In this document: in pieces, positions 46,172-53,752 of the stretch | Layout of the letters: every line of letters starts with the position of its first letter | Position numbering within the stretch: the first letter of the stretch is position 1 | Source of the DNA: CAYPNP01 sp964412195 | GTDB lineage: Bacteria > Acidobacteriota > JAAYUB01 | NCBI GenBank assembly: GCA_964412195.1 | Contig: CAYPNP010000006.1 | Location: 124,001 to 188,000 of the forward strand | Length of the DNA: 64,000 nucleotides | Direction: 5' to 3' | The notes under the pieces: generated by a model | Databases searched by the model: none | What the model saw: the letters and a program-made list of their open reading frames with translations, nothing else | What the model was told of the DNA's origin: nothing | Position numbers and translations under genes: made by a program

Positions 46172-46429
46172 ATGGATACGACTGTGAAGCGCGCCGGCGG
46201 CACTCCCGCCATGGGCGCACGTCCGGCTGGAAATACCGAGCGCCGGAGACCGGCCATCCAAAACCAGGATTTTTCCAGGGTGCCGGACCCGGTGCTGCGC
46301 GACAGCCTGGAGGACGCCCCGGCCTGGGGCGGCGGCGTCCACACCTGGTGCCAGTGCGGCTGCACCGGCGACGAGGACCACTTCCGCAAAGTCAACTGGC
46401 GGGTAGACTTCCCGTTCATTGACGAATAG
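46172..46429 (+). CDS. Small Cys-containing protein of unknown function
   Basis: 85 residues, with AGGAGG five bases before the ATG, supporting expression. I do not recognise it. The N-terminal part is basic and hydrophilic with no signal peptide. The C-terminal third has WGGGVHTWCQCGCTGDED followed by FRKVNWRVDFPFIDE. The CQCGC cluster next to an acidic/aromatic tail could bind metal or be a substrate of a modifying enzyme. No modifying enzyme of a known RiPP class is adjacent. It lies downstream of the PEGA gene on the same strand and convergent with the next kinase. Confidence 0.65.
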   Translation: MDTTVKRAGGTPAMGARPAGNTERRRPAIQNQDFSRVPDPVLRDSLEDAPAWGGGVHTWCQCGCTGDEDHFRKVNWRVDFPFIDE

Positions 46430-46455
46430 CCAGGCGAAGCGGGATTTCAGGCGAT

Positions 46456-48786
46456 TCAGAGGCCGATCCGGCGGAGCAGGTCCTGGAAGAGTGGATTTTG
46501 CCGAAGGCCGTCCCACCGGGGTTCGGTCCCCAAGGCGAGGAGATGGATGTCCCGGTCCTGGTAGGCCCGTTCCAGCCACGTCATTACCTGTTCGGTATCG
46601 CCCAGGCCCAGGTACACCGTCGCGATGGTGCAGGCGGAGGCGTATCGGTCGATCCGGTTCCGGTGCAGCTGGAAAAGCACCTGTTCCGCCTCGCGGCGGC
46701 GCCCCATCCGGCAGCAGATGTAACCGATCAGGGAGAGCGGCTCGCTGATGGCGCCCGACAGGTCGCGGGCCTTCTCCGCCGAGGTGAGGGCCTCCTCGCA
46801 GCAGCCTTCCTGCACGAGAACCTTTGCGGCGACCAGGTGGGAATACCAGAACTTCGGCTCCAGTTCCTCGGCCCGCTGAATCAGGCGCTGCACCTCGTCC
46901 CGATGCCGAGCCTGAAATCGGAAGTCGGCGCACATCGCATGGATGAGCGGCGACAGCGGATCGAGCTCCCGAGCCCGGTCGCCCTCGGCGATCGCCTCGC
47001 CATGTCGGCCCACGATGGTCAGCATGCGCCCGAACGACATGTGCGCCCTGGAATAGCTCGGATTGTGGTCGAACGCCCGCCGGAAGTGCGCCTCCCCTGC
47101 CGCCCAGTCCCAGTTGTGCCAGAACCGGATGCTGGCCAGGGCGGAGTGGGCCTCGGCGGAGCCGGGATCGATCTCGAGTGCCCGCATCGCCGCGCGCTCC
47201 GCCTGGGGGAAGTTTTCCCGGGGCGGCGCATCGGCAGCGATGGTGAGGATGATCAGCGCCTGGGCCAGTCCCGCGTGAGCAACGGCCATCCCCGGATCGC
47301 GCTCCACCGCCTGCTGAAAGAACCCGATGGCGCGCTCTAGATTCGGCCGGTTCACCTTCCAGAGGTGAAAGCGTCCCTGCAGGTAGGTGTCGTAGGCGGC
47401 CTGGTTCAGCGGGCGGGCTTCGGTGCGGCGCGCGGACTCGGCCGGCGTCAACCGGATCTGCACTTGCTCGGCGATGGCCCGGCCCAGCTCGTCCTGCACC
47501 GTGAGGAAATCCTTCAGTTCCCTGTTGTACTGCCCGGCCCAGAGGTGGGTCTGGTCGCTGGTGCGGATCAGCTGGACGTTGATACGCACCAGGTCGCCAT
47601 GCCTGCGCACGCTCCCCTCGAGCGCGTAATCGACCGCCAGTTCCCGGCCGATTTCGGCGATGCTCTTCTGCGTACCCTTGTAGCTCATGGCCGAGGTGCG
47701 CGCGATGACGCCGAGCCGGTCCGACGCCAGCATGCCCAGGTCGGAGATTGTCTCCACGGTCAAGCCGTCGCTGAAGTACTCCTGCTCCGGGTCCTGGCTG
47801 CGGTTCTCGAACGGCAGGACCACGAGCATGACGCGTTTGGACGCCGGCCCGGCTTCGGCCTCCCGGTGCAGGGGCGGTGCAGTCCACAGGGACTGCAGCT
47901 GGAAGGCAAGGTCACCGGCGGACTGGAAGCGGTCCTCCGGGCGCTTTTCCAGGCAGTGCCGGACGATCCGTTCCAACGAGTGGGGCAGCACGGGCGGAAG
48001 GGGCGGCGGATCCTCCCTGAGGATGGCCGCCAGCGTGTCCACCGACGATCCGCCCCCGAAGGGATGCCGGCCGGCCAACATTTCGTAGAGGACGATGCCG
48101 AATGAGAACATGTCGGAGCGCCCGTCGGCCGGAAGACCCCGGGCCTGTTCGGGGGACATGTAGGCGGCCGTCCCCATGACCGTGCCGGGACTCGTGGCCG
48201 CCGGCTGGCGGACGCTCAGCGTACCGTCGCCCGGGGGGACCGGCGCCTCCACCTTGGCCAGCCCGAAATCCAGGACCTTCGCCCGCCCGTCCGCGGTGAT
48301 AAAGATGTTCTCCGGCTTCAGGTCCCGGTGGACGACGCCCTTCCCGTGGGCGGCGGCCAGCGCCTGGGCGATCTGGACCGCCAGATCGACCGCTGTCCTC
48401 GCAGGCAGCTCCCCGCCGTCCAGCCGCTCCCGCAAGGTGCTTCCCTCGAGCAGCTCGGTGACCAGGAAATGCACGGCCGGCTTTGGACTCCCGGTCAGGA
48501 GGGGCGGTCCGCCGGGGCTGGCAGACATCCCGTCACCCGCAGGGATGGAGCCGACGTCGTAGACGGCGAGAATGTTGGGATGGTTGAGCGCGGCGACCGC
48601 CCTGGCCTCCTGCTCGAACCGCCGGATCCGGTCCGGATCGGCCGCCATCTCCGGCGCCAGCACCTTGAGGGCCACGTCCCGCTGCAGCCGGGTGTCGCGG
48701 GCGCGGTAGACCTCGCCCATCCCGCCGGCGCCCAGCGAAACCACGACTTCGTAAGGACCCAATTGCAGGCCGAATGGCAAGGCCAT
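46456..48786 (-). CDS. Ser/Thr protein kinase with TolB/FlgO-like and TPR regions
   Basis: 776 residues. Kinase ~8-270 with LGAGGMGEVYRARD, VALKVL, HRDLKPENIFI and DFGLAKVE. A conserved region at ~325-460 begins VLPFENRSQDPEQEYFSDGL and continues IARTSAMSYKGTQKSIAEIG, similar to the TolB/FlgO-like module found between kinase and TPRs in this group. TPR-like helices occupy ~480-760. No clear membrane segment. AGGAGAG precedes the ATG at 48786. Likely a cytosolic signal integrator; substrates unknown. Confidence 0.9.
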   Translation of the reverse strand: MALPFGLQLGPYEVVVSLGAGGMGEVYRARDTRLQRDVALKVLAPEMAADPDRIRRFEQEARAVAALNHPNILAVYDVGSIPAGDGMSASPGGPPLLTGSPKPAVHFLVTELLEGSTLRERLDGGELPARTAVDLAVQIAQALAAAHGKGVVHRDLKPENIFITADGRAKVLDFGLAKVEAPVPPGDGTLSVRQPAATSPGTVMGTAAYMSPEQARGLPADGRSDMFSFGIVLYEMLAGRHPFGGGSSVDTLAAILREDPPPLPPVLPHSLERIVRHCLEKRPEDRFQSAGDLAFQLQSLWTAPPLHREAEAGPASKRVMLVVLPFENRSQDPEQEYFSDGLTVETISDLGMLASDRLGVIARTSAMSYKGTQKSIAEIGRELAVDYALEGSVRRHGDLVRINVQLIRTSDQTHLWAGQYNRELKDFLTVQDELGRAIAEQVQIRLTPAESARRTEARPLNQAAYDTYLQGRFHLWKVNRPNLERAIGFFQQAVERDPGMAVAHAGLAQALIILTIAADAPPRENFPQAERAAMRALEIDPGSAEAHSALASIRFWHNWDWAAGEAHFRRAFDHNPSYSRAHMSFGRMLTIVGRHGEAIAEGDRARELDPLSPLIHAMCADFRFQARHRDEVQRLIQRAEELEPKFWYSHLVAAKVLVQEGCCEEALTSAEKARDLSGAISEPLSLIGYICCRMGRRREAEQVLFQLHRNRIDRYASACTIATVYLGLGDTEQVMTWLERAYQDRDIHLLALGTEPRWDGLRQNPLFQDLLRRIGL

Positions 48787-49085
48787 CCGTCATCTCTCCT
48801 TCCGAAAGCTTCGGCCGGCTCTGGCCGGTGGACCGTTTCTGACGGCGTCTCCGAATCCGCTGATGGGAAACGATTCCCGCACGCCCGTGAGCCCTCGCGT
48901 TGCGGATAGGACTATCCACATAGTGGATTGGATTCAGAATCGCTTGCTGCCGATCACGGTGCACTCCCATGGGATAAGGCTGTCAAGTTCGGAGAAGCGG
49001 TGCCCGCCGGAAGTGGGCACTTCCTACACTTGTTCAGTATTCGGATTGAAGGATCTGGTACAATCATGCCCTCAAGGAGGTCCGC
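48787..49085. other. Divergent gap between kinase and XRE regulator
   Basis: 299 bases. It holds a hairpin GTGCCCGCCGGAAGTGGGCAC (48999-49019) and a CTTGACAGCC on the minus strand near 48978 that also occurs upstream of the 50705 kinase. A TACAAT near 49058 could be a -10 for the XRE gene, but no -35 fits. No gene is supported. Confidence 0.5.
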
Positions 49086-49505
49086 TTGTCTGAATACCCG
49101 GATCTGGAGGAGCGGGTGCGCCTCAACTTGCGGGATTTCCGCAAGGAGCGGGACCTGACCCAGAAGGAATTCAGCGAGGCGCTGGGCTGGCCGCACCACC
49201 TTCTGCCCGATCTCGAGAGCGGCAAGGTGAAGTGGTCGCTGGATCGCCTGGAGCAGGTCTGCCGATATTTCCAGGTCTCGCCGGACTTTTTCCTGATGGG
49301 GCCGGCTGTCCACGCGGAGAAGGTCGAATTCCTGAAACTGCTGGAAGCGATGGATCCGCGCAAACGACAGTTGTTGGGGATGGCCGTGCGGGAGATGGGC
49401 ATCGACGATCCCCGGATCCTGGAAGATATTCTGCGCATGGCGCGCAGGATGTCCCCGCCGGGATCCCACCGGCGGAAGTCTCCGTCGCACTCCCAGGATT
49501 CATGA
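49086..49505 (+). CDS. XRE-family helix-turn-helix regulator
   Basis: 139 residues. The HTH at ~14-68 reads NLRDFRKERDLTQKEFSEAL...LPDLESGKVKWSLDRLEQVCRYFQVSPDFFL, a standard Cro/CI-type domain. The C-terminal part is helical (KVEFLKLLEAMDPRKRQLL) and perhaps mediates dimerisation. The start is TTG 49086 with AAGGAGG five bases upstream. It is divergent from a kinase gene and may regulate it; that is an inference from position. Confidence 0.85.
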   Translation: MSEYPDLEERVRLNLRDFRKERDLTQKEFSEALGWPHHLLPDLESGKVKWSLDRLEQVCRYFQVSPDFFLMGPAVHAEKVEFLKLLEAMDPRKRQLLGMAVREMGIDDPRILEDILRMARRMSPPGSHRRKSPSHSQDS

Positions 49506-49822
49506 TCGTGCGGACGGGGACGTCCGCGCTCCGGCAGGTTCTGCCGATTCACCCATTCACCCATTCACCGATTCACCGATTCACCGTTGGGCCGTGCGGA
49601 CGGGGACGTCCGCGCTCCGGGCTTCTTTGCGTCTCTGCGTGAAAATTGATCGGGGGCTTGGGTCTGGGAACTCGGGGCTCGCCCATGGTCGATCAGCTTT
49701 CCGGCTTCCTGGAATGGAGTTTGGGAACCCGGGCACCGCGCCTTCAAGATCCGAGTCCCGAGTCCCGAACCCCGAGATCCGATTACGAACACGAGCACGA
49801 GCACGAGCACGAGCACGAACTG
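49506..49822. repeat. Repeat-filled gap: palindrome pair, CACCCATT tract and inverted family C copy
   Basis: The GTGCGGACGGGGACGTCCGC palindrome occurs twice (49507-49526 and 49593-49612), separated by a tandem CACCCATT/CACCGATT tract (49550-49587). 49621-49822 is a family C unit in reverse orientation relative to 30538-30727, ending in a GAGCAC hexamer array (49783-49818). No gene in the 367-base gap 49506-49872. Confidence 0.9.
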
Positions 49823-49872
49823 TAGGGGACGGCTGCGCCCCGCGGGGGATGATGCCGGCGGGAGCGGTAGGT

Positions 49873-50499
49873 CTACTGCGCTCCCAGCGGCAGGTCGATC
49901 TTCTGGATGTTGGCGAAAATCTCGCCGGCGAGGGCCTTCGCGTCCGAGGCCTTCATCGGCGCGTGGATCGAGATCTTGAAGAAGAAGTTGCCCTTCCGGG
50001 CGAAACCCGTCAGGGACGTTTCGGTCCGGCCGTGATCCGTGCCGGTGGCGATGCAGGGCTTGCCCCGCTCGCGGTAGAAGATGCGTCCGCCGGGCAGGGT
50101 CTCGTCCTTGACCGGGCCCACGTAGGTGTATTCGACCGGTTCCTCCGGAGGCTGCTGGGAATCGGACACTTCCTGGTCGATCTCCCCCTGTTGGGCCCTT
50201 TCATACATCTTCACCATGTGGGACATCGGACTGCCGTTCGCCTCGATGGCGACGGTCCCGCTCGACGTCGCTTCGTCGCAGGCGGTATTGCCCTTCACCT
50301 CCCCCGAGATCTTGCCGTGGACGGACGTGGCCATGGCCGCCCAGGTCCCGGAGATGTCCGTGGCGGAGCTCGGCATGAGCGCTTTGGCCTCCTTGGGCAA
50401 CGGGTAGGATCCCTGCGCTCCCGGCGCCAGCCCCAGGGCGAGCATCCACAGTCCCGGATAGAACCATCTCCACAGCGATCCACGTTTGCCTGCCTGCAT
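49873..50499 (-). CDS. Exported protein of unknown function
   Basis: 208 residues, not recognised. It has a signal peptide (~1-31; WFYPGLWMLALGLAPGAQG). The mature part is a soluble domain with two Cys residues (TACDEA ~74 and KPCIAT ~148) that may form a disulfide, and a beta-strand-rich pattern ending IFANIQKIDLPLGAQ. AGGAGG sits five bases before the ATG. It lies between the XRE gene and a kinase; the relation is unknown. The 205 bases downstream of the next kinase (50500-50704) hold nothing I can support. Confidence 0.7.
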   Translation of the reverse strand: MQAGKRGSLWRWFYPGLWMLALGLAPGAQGSYPLPKEAKALMPSSATDISGTWAAMATSVHGKISGEVKGNTACDEATSSGTVAIEANGSPMSHMVKMYERAQQGEIDQEVSDSQQPPEEPVEYTYVGPVKDETLPGGRIFYRERGKPCIATGTDHGRTETSLTGFARKGNFFFKISIHAPMKASDAKALAGEIFANIQKIDLPLGAQ

Positions 50500-50704
50500 C
50501 CCGGCCTCCTGGTGAAATCCATCGGATGGGCTCAGCCATCATCGTTTTGCGACGGACAGAGTATAGGGGAGGAACCGCAGGGTCACAAGCGGAATATCCA
50601 GGGATCTTCAGGTCCGGACCGACCGCCCCGCCGAGGACCTCGCCAGGCGCCGGGCCGTGTTCTCCACGAGGTGACGGAGCCTGGCGCCCTTCCCTTGCGG
50701 ATGG

Positions 50705-53407
50705 CTACCGCCCCAGCAGCGCCGGCCAGTTCAGCGTCACCGTGATGCCGGGCGGGGCGGCCCCCTCCGCCGGGATCGTCACCAGAAATCGGGACAGGTC
50801 GCCCGTCGCCGCCAGCCCGGTGATGGAGGGCGGCGGCACAAAGAGCACCCGCGGAGGGTGCGCTTTGAAGGTCGGCGCCGTTTCCACGTCCACGATGTAG
50901 ATCGGGCCACCGCCGTAGAAGTACAGGCTGAGAGAAAACATCAGCAGTTCCTTGCCGTCCCTCGACCACTGGGCGATGGTTCCCCCCGCGGTCGACACCC
51001 GGATCTTCTCTCCCGGATCGGGGAAAGACCGCACGTAGATCTCCGGCGCGCCCGTCTCGTCCGAGTCGTACGCGAGCCAGCGCCCGTCGGGCGAGATGCT
51101 GGCTGCGTCCTCCGAGAATGGGGTACGGAGGAACGGCACCGGCGTGCGGTCCCCCAGCATCGGCCGCAGCCAGAGGTCATACTGGCTCCCCTCCCCGGAC
51201 TGGGAAAAGACAAAATACTTTCCGTCAGGCGACCACGCCGCAGGGAACGTGAAGAGCGCGTCGGACTCGACCAGCGGCTCCGGCTGCCCGCCCCCGCTGA
51301 CCGGCACGGTGTACACGGCATAGCGGCCGTTCCGGTCGTACATGTAGGCGATGCGGACGCTGTCGGGCGACCAGACTATCGGCGCGTTCAGGCCGCCGCC
51401 TCCTGCCGCGACCCGGCCGTCAAAGGTGAGGCGGGTGGTCACGGATCGCCGCAGATCCACCAGCCACAGGTCGTAGCTGGTGGGGGAATTGAACTTGGCA
51501 ACCGTCGCCCACCGGCCGTCCGGTGAAAGGGCTGGATAGGAATAGCTGCCCGGCGGCATCGGAATCTTGCCCGTCTGACGGCCGGCGCGATCGAGCCAGA
51601 CCAGTTCGGTCCGGGGGGGAGCGGCGGCCGGATGGGCGAGAACGCCTTGCTCCGATGCGGAAAGTGCCGCTGCTCCGTCAAACACCGCCTGGGGCGGCGA
51701 TCCGCCGAATGGCATGATGTTGCCCACCGGTTGCAGGCTGGATCGGTCGAAGCGCTGGGCGACCATGCGGTCGCCCAGGGTGAAGAGGAGATAACCGGGC
51801 TCGGCGTAGACCGGCGCCGAACTGGCTGAGGCGATGCGCCGGGACTCCTTCGAGTGCAGCGCGCCGAGGTGGACGTCGAACCGGCCATCTTTCCGGGGCA
51901 GGCTGACATACAGGAAGTGCCAGCCGTCGGGGAGGAAACTGGGGAAACGGAGCGCGGTCTCCCCCCGCGCCGGATCCGGCTTCGCAACCTCGACCGGTTC
52001 GCCGCCCTCGGCCGGTATCTTCCACAGGGAGCCCATCGCCACCGGCGCATAGACGATGCCGCCGTCCCTGCTCCATGTGCCGCCGCGCCCGTCGGGGGCG
52101 TCGCAGATCGCTTCCGGCGGGCCGCCGGACACGGGGACTTTGTGCAGCTTGCCCTGCGCGAAGAACGCGACCGAGCGGCTGTCGGGGGACCAGAAAGGGC
52201 AGGTGGCGCCCTCGGTGCCGGACAGCGGCTGCGCGTCGAGTGATTTCAGCGGCCGCACCCACAGCCGCATCGTGCCGGCGGCGTCCATCACCGTGAAGAC
52301 AAGCCTCTGCCCGTCCGGGGAGATCGCGGCCGCCGTGACATCGGTCACGAGCGTTCCGCCCTCCGGCGCCGTGACGGCGAAGCGCACAGGTTCGGGCACC
52401 GGCGGCGGGGCCGAGCGGAGTCCGGCCCACCGCCCGGCCAGAAAGGCGCCGCCCGCGCCCAGGACAAGAAGCAGGCCCAGGCCGGCGGAGAGCGGGAGCC
52501 ACCGGCGCCGGCGCCCGGGCAGCGCCGCCCCCTGCGGCCCGGTGCTCCCGGAAGGCGCCGCCAGGGCCTTCAGGTGGAACGCCAGGTCGCGGGCGGACTG
52601 GAACCGGTCGGCCGGGTGCTTCTCCAGGCAGTGTTCGACGAGTTTTACCAGGCCGGACGGGATAGTCGGGTCCAGCGCCGCCAGGTCCGGCGGATCTTCC
52701 TTCAGGATCGCGTTCAATGTTTCCACCGTCGTGGCCTGATGAAAGGCCCGCGATCCCGACAGCATCTCGTACAAGACGCAGCCCAGCGAGAAGAGGTCCG
52801 TCCGGTGATCCACCGCCTCCCCCCGCACCTGCTCCGGCGACATGTACCCCGCCGTCCCCAGCACCGTCCCCGGGTCCGTCCCCGCCCGCGGCCGAACGCT
52901 CTCCGTGTCGTCGCCGGCCGGCAACGGCGGCGTCACCTTCGCCAGCCCGAAGTCCAGGATCTTCATCCGGCCGTCGGCGGTCACGAACAGGTTCTCCGGC
53001 TTCAGGTCCCGGTGGATGATCCGGTGCTCGTGCGCCGCCGCCAGCGCCGCGGCGATCTCCACCCCCCAGCCGGCCGCCTTCCGCGGCGGAATCTTCCCCT
53101 GCACCAGCCGCTCCCGCAATGTCTCCCCCTCCAGCAACTCGGTGACCAGGTACGGCCGGCCCTCGTGATCGCCCACGTCGTAGACCGCCAGGATCCCCGG
53201 GTGGTTCAGCGCCGCCGCCGCCCGCACCTCCTGCTCGAAGCGCCGCCGCTGCTCCGCATCCGCCGCGAGTTCCGGGGACAGCAGCTTGATCGCCACGTCC
53301 CGCCCCAGCCGCTCGTCCCGGGCGCGGTACACCTCGCCCATTCCGCCCGCGCCGAGCGGGGCCACGATCTCGTAGGGCCCCAGACGTGTGCCTGCCGAGA
53401 GCGCCAT
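50705..53407 (-). CDS. Transmembrane Ser/Thr kinase with PD40 beta-propeller sensor
   Basis: 900 residues. Kinase ~10-275 (LGAGGMGEVYRARD, VAIKLL, HRDLKPENLFV, DFGLAKV). A membrane segment at ~304-330 (LPLSAGLGLLLVLGAGGAFLAG) is followed by an extracytoplasmic region of WD40-like PD40/TolB blades (FWSPDSRSVAFF, WSPDSVRIAYMYD, ISPDGRWLAYDSD). This is a classic Acidobacteria arrangement in which the propeller is the putative ligand sensor. GGAGGGG precedes ATG 53407, and a promoter is visible at 53510-53538. Confidence 0.93.
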   Translation of the reverse strand: MALSAGTRLGPYEIVAPLGAGGMGEVYRARDERLGRDVAIKLLSPELAADAEQRRRFEQEVRAAAALNHPGILAVYDVGDHEGRPYLVTELLEGETLRERLVQGKIPPRKAAGWGVEIAAALAAAHEHRIIHRDLKPENLFVTADGRMKILDFGLAKVTPPLPAGDDTESVRPRAGTDPGTVLGTAGYMSPEQVRGEAVDHRTDLFSLGCVLYEMLSGSRAFHQATTVETLNAILKEDPPDLAALDPTIPSGLVKLVEHCLEKHPADRFQSARDLAFHLKALAAPSGSTGPQGAALPGRRRRWLPLSAGLGLLLVLGAGGAFLAGRWAGLRSAPPPVPEPVRFAVTAPEGGTLVTDVTAAAISPDGQRLVFTVMDAAGTMRLWVRPLKSLDAQPLSGTEGATCPFWSPDSRSVAFFAQGKLHKVPVSGGPPEAICDAPDGRGGTWSRDGGIVYAPVAMGSLWKIPAEGGEPVEVAKPDPARGETALRFPSFLPDGWHFLYVSLPRKDGRFDVHLGALHSKESRRIASASSAPVYAEPGYLLFTLGDRMVAQRFDRSSLQPVGNIMPFGGSPPQAVFDGAAALSASEQGVLAHPAAAPPRTELVWLDRAGRQTGKIPMPPGSYSYPALSPDGRWATVAKFNSPTSYDLWLVDLRRSVTTRLTFDGRVAAGGGGLNAPIVWSPDSVRIAYMYDRNGRYAVYTVPVSGGGQPEPLVESDALFTFPAAWSPDGKYFVFSQSGEGSQYDLWLRPMLGDRTPVPFLRTPFSEDAASISPDGRWLAYDSDETGAPEIYVRSFPDPGEKIRVSTAGGTIAQWSRDGKELLMFSLSLYFYGGGPIYIVDVETAPTFKAHPPRVLFVPPPSITGLAATGDLSRFLVTIPAEGAAPPGITVTLNWPALLGR

Positions 53408-53509
53408 CGGTCACCCCTCCGGACGACCACCCCAGCCTGACAGGGTCGGCCCGGCCTCCCGCCGACGGGCGCAATGCCTCTGCTGTCAGCCGATAACAGA
53501 ACTGCCCTG

Positions 53510-53538
53510 AGCATATCCCCGTGGGACGGGGCTGTCAA
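53510..53538 (-). promoter_or_regulatory. Promoter of the PD40 kinase gene
   Basis: Minus strand: TTGACA (53538-53533), 17-base spacer, TATGCT (53515-53510). About 100 bases upstream of the ATG at 53407. Confidence 0.6.
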
Positions 53539-53580
53539 GGGCGGAGAAGCTGCGATTCCTGCAGGAACCACTTCGAACCG

Positions 53581-53709
53581 TGGGTAGTCTGGGGGTGGCC
53601 CACCCCGGAACGCCAGCCAAAGAAAAACAGGCCCCGGGACCAATGTCCGGCGCGTGCTCAATCGGCCTGCGCCTAACGACGTGTTCCGGGTCCGGCGGAC
53701 CCGGACTAC
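53581..53709. repeat. REP-like hairpin family B, copy 2
   Basis: Inverted arms TGGGTAGTCTGGGGGTGGCC...CCGGAACG and GTGTTCCGGGTCCGGCGGACCCGGACTAC with a ~65-base centre. Each arm itself contains a GGGTCCGCCGGACCC-like palindrome. The rest of the 345-base gap (53408-53752) is the promoter. Confidence 0.8.
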
Positions 53710-53752
53710 GGGCAGTCCCGGGCCGGCTCAGCCGGAGGAGAGAATCTGGACG

